Below the pieces are notes generated by a model. It did not search any database, was not told where the DNA came from, and saw only the letters and a program-made list of their open reading frames with translations. Of a stretch of DNA of 52,018 nucleotides, positions 16,943 through 24,252 are shown in pieces. The stretch is from the NCBI GenBank assembly GCA_003343905.1, contig QAKI01000062.1:1-52018 (forward strand). Reading direction: 5' to 3'. Numbering within the stretch: the first letter of the stretch is position 1; every line of letters begins with the position of its first letter. Origin of the DNA: Subdoligranulum variabile. GTDB taxonomy: Bacteria; Bacillota; Clostridia; Oscillospirales; Ruminococcaceae. Made by a program: the position numbers and the translations under genes.

Positions 16943-17440
16943 TCAGCGGGGCCGGGTGCCCATCAGGCGGCTGCGGCTGCAATGGCAGTGCGCGATGGCC
17001 ATGCCCAGGGCGTCGGCGGTATCGTCCGGCTTGGGCACGGTGTCCAGATGCAGCATCAGGCGCGTCATCTCCTGGATCTGCTTTTTGACCGCTTTGCCGT
17101 AGCCGGTAATGGCCTGCTTGACCTGCATGGGGGTGTATTCATAGATCGGCACGCCGCACTGGGCCGCCGCCAGCAGGATGACGCCGCGGGCTTCCGCCAC
17201 GCCGATGACTGTGGTCTGGTTGTGCTGGTAGTACAGCTTTTCGATAGAGAGTGCTTCCGGCTGATAACGGCGGCAGATATCCAGCACCGCGTCGTAGATC
17301 TCGGCCAGCCGCTGCTCAAAAGCAGTGTCCTTTTCGGTCAGGACCGCGCCGTAGCCGATGGGGGCGAAACGGTTGCCCACATACTCGACCACACCCCAGC
17401 CCACGATCGCATAGCCGGGGTCAATGCCCAATACCCGCAA
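16943..17440 (-). CDS. ruvC: Holliday junction resolvase RuvC
   Basis: Cleaves Holliday junctions symmetrically. The acidic active site is visible: Asp in LGIDPG, Glu in LSIEKLYY, and the DDTADALGMA pair near the C terminus. The start is probably the TTG at 17440, about 10 bases after GGGGAGG. An ATG at 17461 (MWGGVES...) would place that ribosome-binding site inside the coding region. The C terminus is short and basic. It is the first gene of a ruvC-ruvA-ruvB cluster. Confidence 0.94.
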   Translation of the reverse strand: MRVLGIDPGYAIVGWGVVEYVGNRFAPIGYGAVLTEKDTAFEQRLAEIYDAVLDICRRYQPEALSIEKLYYQHNQTTVIGVAEARGVILLAAAQCGVPIYEYTPMQVKQAITGYGKAVKKQIQEMTRLMLHLDTVPKPDDTADALGMAIAHCHCSRSRLMGTRPR

Positions 17441-17471
17441 ACTCTCTACACCTCCCCACATTAACCGATAT

Positions 17472-17480
17472 AGTATATCA
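17472..17480 (-). promoter_or_regulatory. Extended -10 promoter for ruvCAB
   Basis: On the minus strand TGATATACT forms an extended -10 element (TG-n-TATACT), placing the transcription start about 25 bp upstream of ruvC. No clear -35 box is seen, which is acceptable for an extended -10 promoter. Confidence 0.5.
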
Positions 17481-17713
17481 CAATTTCCACCCCGCGTCCA
17501 CCGTTCACGGCGCGCGTGGAAAACTTTGCCGCGATTTTTACAGAGGCCGCCTGCCCGCTTTCCGCGTGCGCCGGGCCGTTTGGGGTTCCCGCCGGGCGGG
17601 ACATCGGTTTTTCCGGCGGTCCTGTTTTTCCCGTTTTACCGCAGTTTTTACTCTGCCGGAGCGGTGTGCAAACGAGTTTTTTCAAAAAAATTGAATTTTT
17701 TTGAAAAAAGGGC

Positions 17714-17745
17714 TTGATTTTTTCCGGCAGGTTTGGTATTATAAT
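17714..17745 (+). promoter_or_regulatory. Promoter for tRNA-Val
   Basis: TTGATT (17714-17719), a 17-bp spacer and TATTAT (17737-17742, overlapping TATAAT at 17740-17745) lie about 20 bp upstream of the tRNA. The remaining upstream stretch to ruvC (17481-17700) holds an AT-rich inverted repeat around 17675-17709 and no credible gene. Confidence 0.7.
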
Positions 17746-17763
17746 TTGCGTCGCGAGACACAT

Positions 17764-17839
17764 GGACGGTTAGCTCAGCTGGTAGAGCATCTGCTTGACG
17801 TGCAGGAGGTCACAGGTTCGAGTCCTGTACCGTCCACCA
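17764..17839 (+). tRNA. tRNA-Val (anticodon GAC)
   Basis: A 76-nt tRNA that folds completely: acceptor GGACGGT/ACCGTCC, D arm GCTC/GAGC, anticodon stem TCTGC/GCAGG with loop TTGACGT (anticodon GAC at 34-36), T arm ACAGG/CCTGT with loop TTCGAGT, and an encoded CCA end. It is the last chromosomal feature before the mobile element, and its 3' part is a natural target for tyrosine integrases. Confidence 0.97.
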
Positions 17840-17847
17840 ACTCGGTT

Positions 17848-17890
17848 TGGCCGGGGATGATATTTTTTCATCCCCGGCCATTTTTATTTT
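17848..17890 (+). terminator. Intrinsic terminator after tRNA-Val
   Basis: A strong stem TGGCCGGGGATGA / TCATCCCCGGCCA (17848-17880) is followed by TTTTTATTTT. Confidence 0.92.
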
Positions 17891-17909
17891 ATCACGCTAT
17901 CATGAGGCG

Positions 17910-18175
17910 CAAGTTGCAGGTGACACAGCGGTTTGTCGGGCGGCATCCCGGCACGAGTTGGGATAGGCTCCGGCCAACGTGTCAGCTACGGCTATAGATG
18001 AAAACGCGCAGTCCCACAAAGCAGGCTGCGCAAGAGATGCCGTCCAGGAGGTCCTACCGCCAAATATGGCGGCAAGCCGGAAAAGTAGCCTGGTCAGCAC
18101 TAAGGGTTGCCTACCCTCGAAGCAACTTGCAGCAAAAACCCACAGCGAGCTTTTGGCCGAGTGAAAGTAGGCCCG
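17910..18175 (+). ncRNA. HEARO / omegaRNA-like structured RNA without an adjacent iscB
   Basis: This gene-free stretch has long-range complementary segments (GTGACAC near 17917 with GTGTCAG near 17980; CCGCCAAATATGGCGG near 18057) and short blocks that resemble, from memory, HEARO RNAs, the guide-bearing omegaRNAs of IscB (GAGTTGGGATAGGC, GATGAAAACGCGC, GGCTGCGCAAGAGATGCC). It begins right after an ATGA, the kind of target at which HEARO elements are reported to insert. An IscB gene should follow, but the next gene is an integrase, so the RNA would be an orphan. The 3' end contains GGCCGAGTGAAAGTAGGCC, a small hairpin whose loop recurs elsewhere in the element. The identification is by recollection and needs a covariance-model search. 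Confidence 0.55.
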
Positions 18176-18233
18176 TTCCGTAGCATTATCTGCTGGTGAT
18201 CTTACGATTGCCAGCAGTCATATGCCACGGAAT
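18176..18233. repeat. Imperfect inverted repeat upstream of the integrase
   Basis: Outer arms TTCCGTAGCAT and ATGCCACGGAA and inner arms CTGCTGG / CCAGCAG form a nested palindrome between the RNA above and the integrase promoter. It could be a terminator-like structure, a recombination accessory site or an operator; there is no T run directly after it. Confidence 0.6.
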
Positions 18234-18264
18234 CAAAAGCTATAAAACATCTTCCTTTCTCCCG

Positions 18265-18270
18265 TATAAT
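18265..18270 (+). promoter_or_regulatory. Putative -10 box for the integrase gene
   Basis: TATAAT lies 40 bp upstream of the integrase start. The matching -35 region is poor, suggesting a weak or activator-dependent promoter. Confidence 0.4.
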
Positions 18271-18310
18271 TGGGGTACACAAAATCCCGACTTTTAGGAG
18301 GAAGATGCAA

Positions 18311-19309
18311 ATGATTTGTAACTGCTGTGGCGCGAGCGTCCCGGACGCTCCATTTTGCTGCCAGTGTGGCACCCCGCAAAAACCCATGACGCTGGGTGCT
18401 TTACACGAAAGCTGGAAGAAAGTTCATTATCGCAGAATCGGAAAAAAAGGCATTGAAGGATATGAAACAGCCTGGCGCGTCTTGGGCGTGCTGGCAGACA
18501 AGCCGGTTGTTTCATTGACATTAGAAGATTACCAAGCTGTCATGGACAGTATCGTTGAATATTCGTTTTCAAAACAACAAAAGCTGCGCCAACTGATAAG
18601 CCAGCTTTGCCAATACGCGCAGATACGAAAAATTGATACAAGCAACTACGCGCCATTTCTTATCTTGGATGGTTACCGTAGCAAGAGCCGCTTGATTCTC
18701 TCAGATGAGGAAATCAACCGGCTCTTTTTTTATGCCGTATCGGCAACAGGCAAGTATTGGGAAGCCGCCCAAATCACAATGATCCTTGTGCTGACCGGCA
18801 TGAGGCCCGAAGAACTTTTCGAGGTAAAAAAAGTGGACGTCGATCTGGCCGCCGGAAAAATCTATACTGCTGGCAGCAAGACCGAGGCCGGTCGTGACCG
18901 CACCATTCCCATCGCACAGCCGATTGTACCGTTTTTGTTGTATTTAACACTGCGGCATCCTGACTGCCCCTATTTAGTCACGTCCCCAAATGGGTGCCGC
19001 ATAAGCCTCACAAACTGGCGCAAGCGTAAGTTTTTCCCGTTGATGCAGGAACTCGGTATCAATCCTCCCGATGAACACCGCATCGTTCCCTATAGTTGTC
19101 GTCATACTTACGCCAGCCTAGCCAAACGAGCCGGTGTTGATGCAGACATACTCGCTAAGATGATCGGGCATGCCGATCCCAAATTTACTGAGGAACACTA
19201 CATCCACGAGAGCCTGGCGCAAATGCGGCAAGAGGTAGATAAGATAACCCGGCTGACCCAAAGCATCACGGGTGCCACAATGTTCATTGTGCCCGATGGT
19301 GCTGCCTAA
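18311..19309 (+). CDS. Tyrosine site-specific integrase with N-terminal zinc ribbon
   Basis: Catalyses integration and excision of the element. Residues 1-25 form a CxxC...CxxC zinc ribbon (ICNCCG ... FCCQCG). A SAM-like arm-binding or core-binding domain follows, and then the catalytic domain with Arg in LTGMRPEEL (about 163), Lys in the strand after it, SCRHTYAS (His and Arg, about 264), IGHADPKFTEEHYIH with the GH pair and the nucleophilic Tyr near 297. The ATG at 18311 lies 9 bases after AGGAGG; an ATG at 18305 is too close to it. Its position beside tRNA-Val marks the left end of the ICE. The C terminus is about 35 residues of extra sequence after the Tyr. Confidence 0.93.
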   Translation: MICNCCGASVPDAPFCCQCGTPQKPMTLGALHESWKKVHYRRIGKKGIEGYETAWRVLGVLADKPVVSLTLEDYQAVMDSIVEYSFSKQQKLRQLISQLCQYAQIRKIDTSNYAPFLILDGYRSKSRLILSDEEINRLFFYAVSATGKYWEAAQITMILVLTGMRPEELFEVKKVDVDLAAGKIYTAGSKTEAGRDRTIPIAQPIVPFLLYLTLRHPDCPYLVTSPNGCRISLTNWRKRKFFPLMQELGINPPDEHRIVPYSCRHTYASLAKRAGVDADILAKMIGHADPKFTEEHYIHESLAQMRQEVDKITRLTQSITGATMFIVPDGAA

Positions 19310-19315
19310 CTGCGG

Positions 19316-19340
19316 CGAGTGCGACGATTCGTCGCACTCG
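19316..19340. repeat. Element palindrome copy 1 (25-bp perfect)
   Basis: Core TGCGACGATTCGTCGCA with flanks CGAG/CTCG, making a perfect 25-bp palindrome immediately after the integrase gene. It directly precedes structured repeat copy 1. Confidence 0.95.
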
Positions 19341-19519
19341 TTCGCCCTGCGGGGCGGGGATTATCACAAGCCCCGGAACCCGTCAAGCGGCTTTCGCGGC
19401 ATATCCTCATTCCGCTTCGCTGCATTCCGGTATTCCACGGTCCGCTTGACTGCTCCCAGTGCTTGTGCCGGCCTCTTATCAAGGCCGTAAGCGAAAGCGC
19501 AAGCGCATCGCTTACGACC
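19341..19519 (+). repeat. Structured intergenic repeat, copy 1 (179 bp)
   Basis: By reading, this copy is identical to the one at 30514-30692 and diverged from the one at 42798-42982. It can fold into a short 5' hairpin (CGCCC/GGGCG), a long-range stem (CACAAGC with GCTTGTG; GTCAAGCGG with CCGCTTGAC), GGCC-TCTTATCAA-GGCC, and a 3' hairpin (CGTAAGCGA with TCGCTTACG). Open frames across it are not preceded by ribosome-binding sites. Between this copy and parA (19520-19668) lie a short G run, a CCGAGTAAAAGTA hairpin-loop remnant (19576-19594) and palindrome copy 2. Confidence 0.85.
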
Positions 19520-19611
19520 TGAGATTATTAAGAACGGGGGGGGGCCGAACATGAACCAACCATAAAAGCGAATCCAGCCGAGTAAAAGTAAGCCATCATT
19601 ATTAAGCCGAC

Positions 19612-19628
19612 TGCGACAATTCGTCGTA
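19612..19628. repeat. Element palindrome copy 2 (degenerate)
   Basis: TGCGACAATTCGTCGTA, with one arm changed, 40 bp upstream of parA. Confidence 0.75.
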
Positions 19629-19668
19629 TGTACAAATCTAAACAGACAAAGAAAGTGAGGAAATCAAA

Positions 19669-20466
19669 ATGAAAGTTTTCGCGATTGCAAACCAGAAAGG
19701 CGGCGTGGGCAAGACCACGACCACAATCAACCTGGCAGCAGCCCTTGCACTTCGAGGCAAGCGAGTGCTATGCATTGACTTCGACCCGCAAAGCAATCTG
19801 TCATCCTGCCTTAGATTTGAGCAGGACGGGCGGTCTACCATCAGCGAACTGGTACTGCACGAAGCTGCCCCCATGCTGGCCGGGAATGTAAGCGACACGC
19901 TGACCGATTGCATCCGACACGGGGACGAGGGAATCGACTACATTCCGAGCAGCATCCTGCTGGCGTCCGCGGATGTTTTCATGGCCGGAACCATGATGCG
20001 GGAAACCGTACTACGGCGTCTACTGGCAACGCTCACGCCAGATGCTTACGACTATGTGCTGGTAGATTGCTTACCCTCCCTCGGCATCCTGCTGACAAAT
20101 GCCCTGACCGCCGCCGATGGCCTGCTGGTGCCTGTCCAGGCCCAAAAGCTGAGTGCCGATGGCCTGTCGCAACTCATGATGGTCGTACAGCAGTGCCAGC
20201 AGACCACTAACCCCAACCTGCAAGTGTGCGGCGTACTGGTGACGATGGCTGACCGCACCGCAATGGCGGCGGCTGTTAAGGATGCCATTCGGGAACTATA
20301 TGGGCCGCTGGTGTTCAATGTCAGTATTTCCCGCAGCGTTACGGCTGCCAATTCGACTAATCAGCAACACAGCTTGGTGAAGGATGCCGGGCGCGTCGCT
20401 GGCAAACTGGGCCGCGAATATATCGCACTGGCCGATGAATTTTTGCATCGCGTTGAGGGGGTGTAA
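19669..20466 (+). CDS. parA: ParA family ATPase
   Basis: A 265-residue Walker-type partition ATPase. The deviant Walker A motif KGGVGKTTTTINLA is at residues 10-23, Walker A' is CIDFDPQSNLS, and Walker B is YVLVDCLPSLG. There is no N-terminal helix-turn-helix, so it resembles the chromosomal/Soj group. The GTGAGG ribosome-binding site is 8 bases upstream. It lies 3 bp before parB, forming a two-gene partition cassette. On an ICE this would stabilise the excised circular form or help position it for transfer. Confidence 0.95.
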   Translation: MKVFAIANQKGGVGKTTTTINLAAALALRGKRVLCIDFDPQSNLSSCLRFEQDGRSTISELVLHEAAPMLAGNVSDTLTDCIRHGDEGIDYIPSSILLASADVFMAGTMMRETVLRRLLATLTPDAYDYVLVDCLPSLGILLTNALTAADGLLVPVQAQKLSADGLSQLMMVVQQCQQTTNPNLQVCGVLVTMADRTAMAAAVKDAIRELYGPLVFNVSISRSVTAANSTNQQHSLVKDAGRVAGKLGREYIALADEFLHRVEGV

Positions 20467-20469
20467 ACC

Positions 20470-21600
20470 ATGGCGAAAATGAAGCTCAATCTGGCCGCCA
20501 CCACACAGCAGAATAAGATCAACACCGGGCTGGCGCTGCTGTTCGGCAGTTCGGAGCCTGCTGCAAAGCGTCTGGAATCAGTATCGCTGGATGCACTGGA
20601 CGCTCATCCCCATCAAAGCCGGTGGAGCATGAACGAGGACGAGTTGAACTGGCTTACAAACAACATTGCGCAGGTCGGCGTATTGGAGCCGGTCAATGTG
20701 ATGCAGAAACCTGACGGGCGCTATCTGCTGCTGGCGGGGCACCGCCGCTGTGAGGCCGCACGGAGAGCCGGGTTGACAGAGATTCCCGCGCTGATTGAGC
20801 CGTACAACGAAGCGCGCGCAGACATCATCTTTTGTGCAACCAATCTCGGCCAGCGGCAGCACCTACGCCCCAGCGAGAAAGCGTATGCTTACCTTGATCT
20901 GGAAAATGCAGTTGGCAACACCGGCAAGACCACGGCGGCGATTGCAGAACTGACGGGCGACAATGTCCGCATGATACAGCGGTACAAGCGTCTAACCGCC
21001 TTGGTGCCGGAGTTGCTGGCTCGTGTAGATGATGACCGCATCCCTGTGTATGCAGGTGAAGCCTTGGCAAGTTTGAACGCCGAAGAACAGGCATCGTTGG
21101 TAAACGTCTTGGAAGAAAACGAAATCAAAAAGGTATCTCTGAAACAGGCAAAGGAACTGCAAGCCGCTGCTGCCAACGCCACCGACGATCTGTCCCCAGA
21201 CGAAATCCTCGCGGTATTCTGCCCACCGCCTTATCCTGACTGGTTGGCTGGCATGGTAAAAAAGTTTCTGGACTGGCACAAATTGACGCCCCATACGGTA
21301 TCAGCCGAGTGGTTAAAAGAAAATCTTGGCAGACACCAAGCCGGGGGCGGCAATATCGACCTGGACTTTGCGACTTCTCTTAAAGGTATTGTTTTCACCC
21401 ATCACAGTCAGCGGGTGGAGATGACCTGGGCACGGTTCGTTGCCTACTGCCGCTCACTGTCCCCAGCTGATGAAAAGCCTATCACGGTCTATCGTTCTGA
21501 AATTGCCCAATACATTCCCTCCGAGGCCGACGAAACCGCCGCAATGCAAGTTATCATCGAGGCTCTGAGATTTTGGCAGCAACGCAATACACCGCAATAA
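20470..21600 (+). CDS. parB: ParB family DNA-binding protein
   Basis: A 376-residue partner of ParA. The N-terminal ParB/Srx-type domain is visible: LDAHPHQSRWSM, then VGVLEPVNVMQKPDGRYLLLAGHRRCEAARRAG split around residues 73-104. In many ParB proteins the GHRRCEA box is the CTP-binding GERR/GxRR motif. A KorB-like helix-turn-helix region follows (KTTAAIAELTGDNVRMIQRY). The C-terminal third is unusual and has no recognised fold. Its DNA target is unknown; the 17-bp palindrome family on this element is an obvious candidate to test. Confidence 0.92.
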   Translation: MAKMKLNLAATTQQNKINTGLALLFGSSEPAAKRLESVSLDALDAHPHQSRWSMNEDELNWLTNNIAQVGVLEPVNVMQKPDGRYLLLAGHRRCEAARRAGLTEIPALIEPYNEARADIIFCATNLGQRQHLRPSEKAYAYLDLENAVGNTGKTTAAIAELTGDNVRMIQRYKRLTALVPELLARVDDDRIPVYAGEALASLNAEEQASLVNVLEENEIKKVSLKQAKELQAAAANATDDLSPDEILAVFCPPPYPDWLAGMVKKFLDWHKLTPHTVSAEWLKENLGRHQAGGGNIDLDFATSLKGIVFTHHSQRVEMTWARFVAYCRSLSPADEKPITVYRSEIAQYIPSEADETAAMQVIIEALRFWQQRNTPQ

Positions 21601-21607
21601 ACACAAA

Positions 21608-21634
21608 AGGGGTGCGACAATTCGTCGCACCCCT
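21608..21634. terminator. Element palindrome copy 3, extended hairpin
   Basis: Core TGCGACAATTCGTCGCA (21613-21629) with matching AGGGG/CCCCT flanks, just after the parB stop. It is followed by CTATTT rather than a full T run. Confidence 0.8.
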
Positions 21635-21668
21635 CTATTTGAATACCAAAAGAGGAGACACTTACTTC

Positions 21669-21890
21669 ATGAATGCGTCAGAAATCATGGTAACACTGAT
21701 CGGCGCAAGTTTTTTTACTCTTGCGCTGTGGCTTTTCACCAAATACACTCTCAAAAAATTTTTGCCCGAATACGACGCCGTAAGGCACCCGCTTCTGTTT
21801 GTCACACAGATGTTGGCCCTTGTGATGCTCCTTATAACCGTCCTTTACGGCGGCATTCTTGCGGGCTGTCAAATGGCAGCGGCATTTTGA
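21669..21890 (+). CDS. Small two-span membrane protein of unknown function
   Basis: 73 residues with two hydrophobic segments (VTLIGASFFTLALWLF and LFVTQMLALVMLLITVLYGG) separated by a short basic loop. The ATG at 21669 is preceded by AAGAGGAGA at a somewhat long distance; an upstream in-frame start inside parB is unlikely. No family recognised. It lies between parB and the spoVG-like gene, in the regulatory/maintenance part of the element. Confidence 0.65.
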   Translation: MNASEIMVTLIGASFFTLALWLFTKYTLKKFLPEYDAVRHPLLFVTQMLALVMLLITVLYGGILAGCQMAAAF

Positions 21891-21936
21891 CCTTTTTTCT
21901 CTTTGAAATTTTCAGATTTGAAGAAAGGAGATAGCC

Positions 21937-22200
21937 ATGTTATCTTTTTCACTCATGAACTTTACCAAAAACACCAAACCTGGTACGCTGTTGGCGACCG
22001 CTGACATCTGTTTGGACAACGCCGTGACGATCTGCGGAGCGCGCCTTGTTGCCAGGAAAGACCGAAACCGTGTATTTCTCTCATTGCCTACTCGAAAGGT
22101 TGGGGACAAATACCACCCGGAAGTAGTCATCATCGACAAAAACCTGCGCCGCGAGATCGAAAAAAGGTTCATCGCTCGATTCAAAAAGGACGAAATATAG
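21937..22200 (+). CDS. SpoVG-like protein
   Basis: An 87-residue protein whose middle resembles SpoVG, a small nucleic-acid-binding regulator first described in sporulation and septation: LLATADICLDNAVTICGARLV aligns with the SpoVG beta strands, and VFLSLPTRKVGDKYHPEV aligns with the family's FVAMPSKR segment. The C terminus is basic (REIEKRFIARFKKDEI). A strong GAAAGGAG ribosome-binding site precedes the ATG. SpoVG-like genes are frequent on Clostridia conjugative elements, but their role there is unknown. Confidence 0.75.
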   Translation: MLSFSLMNFTKNTKPGTLLATADICLDNAVTICGARLVARKDRNRVFLSLPTRKVGDKYHPEVVIIDKNLRREIEKRFIARFKKDEI

Positions 22201-22273
22201 TTTCATAGTCCAAATTATAGTACATTCTATGTGATATGCTTATCATATAAGGAGCAGAGAGGTGTGAAAGGCA

Positions 22274-22825
22274 ATGTCGGACTACGAAATCCTGGGCGTA
22301 TCTCCAAACGCGACCAAAGAAGAAATCAAACAAGCATATCGTGCAGCAGCAAAAAGGTTGCACCCGGATGTAAACGACGCTCCGAACGCAGCCACAATGT
22401 TCCGCTTGGTACAGGAAGCATACTACCGCCTGGAAGCCGGAACCCCGCACTTGGATGATCGGCCTCCGTCCCCCGTCCAGCAACGTGCACAACCGCGTAC
22501 AGCCAAACGCCGTGTCATGGCATGGGTCTTGGCCTCACTGCAATTTGTGCTTATGCTGCCGATCTTGCTCGTGGTAAATCTGCTCTATGTACTTTGCATC
22601 CTGATTACCACAGTCGGCGGAACACTCATGCTTGGAACCGCCTGCCTGTGCGGCATCCTGACCTTGATTGCTCTATTCAACCAAATCTGGTATTCTTTTT
22701 TCACGTTTCTGATTTTAACTTGGCTTTGCAGTCCCATTGGAGTCCCGGCACTGGCAGCGGCGATCCTCGCTGCTATTGCTGTACTGCGCGCATTCTGTTG
22801 GAACTTTGCGACAGGGCGCTTTTAA
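22274..22825 (+). CDS. Membrane-anchored J-domain protein
   Basis: 183 residues. Residues 1-60 are a J domain with the HPD motif intact (KRLHPDVND) and the typical YEILGVSPNATKEEIKQAYR opening, so it should stimulate an Hsp70 such as host DnaK. A short proline-rich linker leads to three hydrophobic segments in the C-terminal half. The result is a membrane-bound DnaJ-like co-chaperone. On this element it could help assemble or disassemble the conjugation machinery or a transferred protein; that is inference. A possible promoter (TATCAT around 22245) lies ahead of it. Confidence 0.82.
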   Translation: MSDYEILGVSPNATKEEIKQAYRAAAKRLHPDVNDAPNAATMFRLVQEAYYRLEAGTPHLDDRPPSPVQQRAQPRTAKRRVMAWVLASLQFVLMLPILLVVNLLYVLCILITTVGGTLMLGTACLCGILTLIALFNQIWYSFFTFLILTWLCSPIGVPALAAAILAAIAVLRAFCWNFATGRF

Positions 22826-22847
22826 CAATTTTTAGGAGGAATCTGAT

Positions 22848-24098
22848 ATGAAAAGACTTATTTCTTTAGGGTTAGCTGCCGTCATGACCCTGTCTTTGAC
22901 AGCGTGCGGCGGCCCGAAGCTGACGGCTGTAAATATGCCCCAGGGAACGCTGGAAGTTGCCACCGGCGAAACGGCCACCGCGGAAACCTCTTATACATAC
23001 GATGGCGAAACGCCGGAGAACGCACAGCCGGAAGTGGTGTACACCAGCAGCGATGAGAGCATCGCCACGGTGGACGAGACCGGCATCATCACCGGCGTGG
23101 CCGAAGGTGAGGCCACCATCACGGCTACCGTGGGTGATCTGAGCGCCAGCCGCACGGTGTCGGTCATCATCCCCGTGGATTCCCTGACCGCCGAGGACAT
23201 TTCCCTGCATCTGGCCGACGGCGCGGCCCCGCTGGCCTACGTGGTGACGCCGGAACAGTTCACCGGCGCACTCTCCTTTGCCTGTGCGGATGAATCCATC
23301 GCCACCGTGAGTGCAGACGGCCTGCTGACACCTGTGGCTGTGGGCGACACCACCGTCACCGTGACCGCCCCCAACGGGCTGGCGGCCACCGCCGCCGTGC
23401 ATGTGTGGGACGGCCCCAAGGCCCTGACGCTGACGCCGGGCAAAACCGAGATCACCACGGGCAGCGGCACGCAGATCGCCGTGATGGATGAAGCAGGCAA
23501 CGAGGTGGACGCCGAAAGCCTGACTTGGATGTCCAGCGACGAGAGCATCGCCACCGTGACCGAGGGCTGGGTGGACATGGTCGGCACCGGGGACGTGACG
23601 ATCACCGCCGCCACGCAGTACGGTGTTTCTGCGACGGTCGCTCTGACCGGCGAAGCCCCCGCTGCGCCTGCCGCTCCTGCTGCCGGTGCTGGCAGCAGCG
23701 CCGGTGCGGGTAGTCAGACTTCCGGCGGCGGCGCTGCTCCGGCTCCCAGCGGAGAAGGGCATGGATATTTTACTGTTTATGCTGACGGCACGGCATTTGA
23801 CCTTCAAAATTCAGTTCGTGCCGCCGCAGGTGTCGGTGCTTTGAGCTGGGACAGTGGTTTAGGTGATATTGCAGCGGCGCGTTGCGAAGAAATTGCCATT
23901 GATTTTTCTCACAACGGTATGCGTACCGCTGGTGAAAATATCGCCATGGGGCCTGTCGATTCCGCATCTGCTATTGCCGCTTGGCAGGGCAGTCCCGGTC
24001 ACTACGCCAACATGGTGAACGCGGGCTATACAACTGGCGCCATTGTACACATGTATGACGGAGATGGTTGCCACTACTGGGTGGCGGTTTTCCAGTAA
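22848..24098 (+). CDS. Lipoprotein with Big2-like repeats and a C-terminal CAP domain
   Basis: A 416-residue exported protein. The signal peptide ends in a lipobox (SLTACGG, Cys20). Three bacterial Ig-like Big2 repeats follow, each carrying the hallmark DESIATV(D/S/T) followed by a GxATIT-like strand. An alanine/glycine/serine linker (about residues 265-300) leads to a CAP/SCP domain with HNGMRTAGENIA and AAWQGSPGHYANM. CAP domains in bacteria are often surface proteins of unclear activity. The Big2 part and linker are visibly richer in GC than the CAP part, suggesting a composite origin. The ribosome-binding site is TTTAGGAGGA. Confidence 0.85.
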   Translation: MKRLISLGLAAVMTLSLTACGGPKLTAVNMPQGTLEVATGETATAETSYTYDGETPENAQPEVVYTSSDESIATVDETGIITGVAEGEATITATVGDLSASRTVSVIIPVDSLTAEDISLHLADGAAPLAYVVTPEQFTGALSFACADESIATVSADGLLTPVAVGDTTVTVTAPNGLAATAAVHVWDGPKALTLTPGKTEITTGSGTQIAVMDEAGNEVDAESLTWMSSDESIATVTEGWVDMVGTGDVTITAATQYGVSATVALTGEAPAAPAAPAAGAGSSAGAGSQTSGGGAAPAPSGEGHGYFTVYADGTAFDLQNSVRAAAGVGALSWDSGLGDIAAARCEEIAIDFSHNGMRTAGENIAMGPVDSASAIAAWQGSPGHYANMVNAGYTTGAIVHMYDGDGCHYWVAVFQ

Positions 24099-24120
24099 CC
24101 AAAGTCTAAATAGTACCGCA

Positions 24121-24149
24121 AGCGGGTGCGACGAATCGTCGCACCCGCT
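24121..24149. terminator. Element palindrome copy 4, extended hairpin
   Basis: Core TGCGACGAATCGTCGCA (24127-24143) with complementary AGCGGG/CCCGCT flanks, 23 bp after the CAP-protein stop. Copy 5 follows 35 bp later. Confidence 0.9.
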
Positions 24150-24182
24150 ATCTGTTTTGCATGAAAGCACGGTGTACAAATT

Positions 24183-24213
24183 GGTGCGACGATTCGTCGC
24201 ACTTTTTCTTTTT
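24183..24213 (+). terminator. Element palindrome copy 5 with T run
   Basis: Core TGCGACGATTCGTCGCA (24185-24201), in the opposite central orientation to copy 4, immediately followed by CTTTTTCTTTTTT. This has all the parts of an intrinsic terminator. Confidence 0.88.
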
Positions 24214-24252
24214 TCGTTTTGCAAAACCATTGTAAATCTGGAGGTAACGCCT

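Noticed and set aside
17461..17763. Minus-strand frame of 100 codons between ruvC and tRNA-Val
   Set aside because: It covers the promoters of ruvC and the tRNA, has low-complexity sequence and no ribosome-binding site.
18305..19309. A phage rather than ICE origin for the region right of the tRNA
   Set aside because: No capsid, portal, terminase or tail genes are seen, while a full set of conjugation genes follows.
19319..19522. Frames of 60-70 codons inside the three structured repeats
   Set aside because: No ribosome-binding site, and the changes in copy 3 preserve base pairing rather than reading as protein conservation. I treated the segment as RNA or a repeat.
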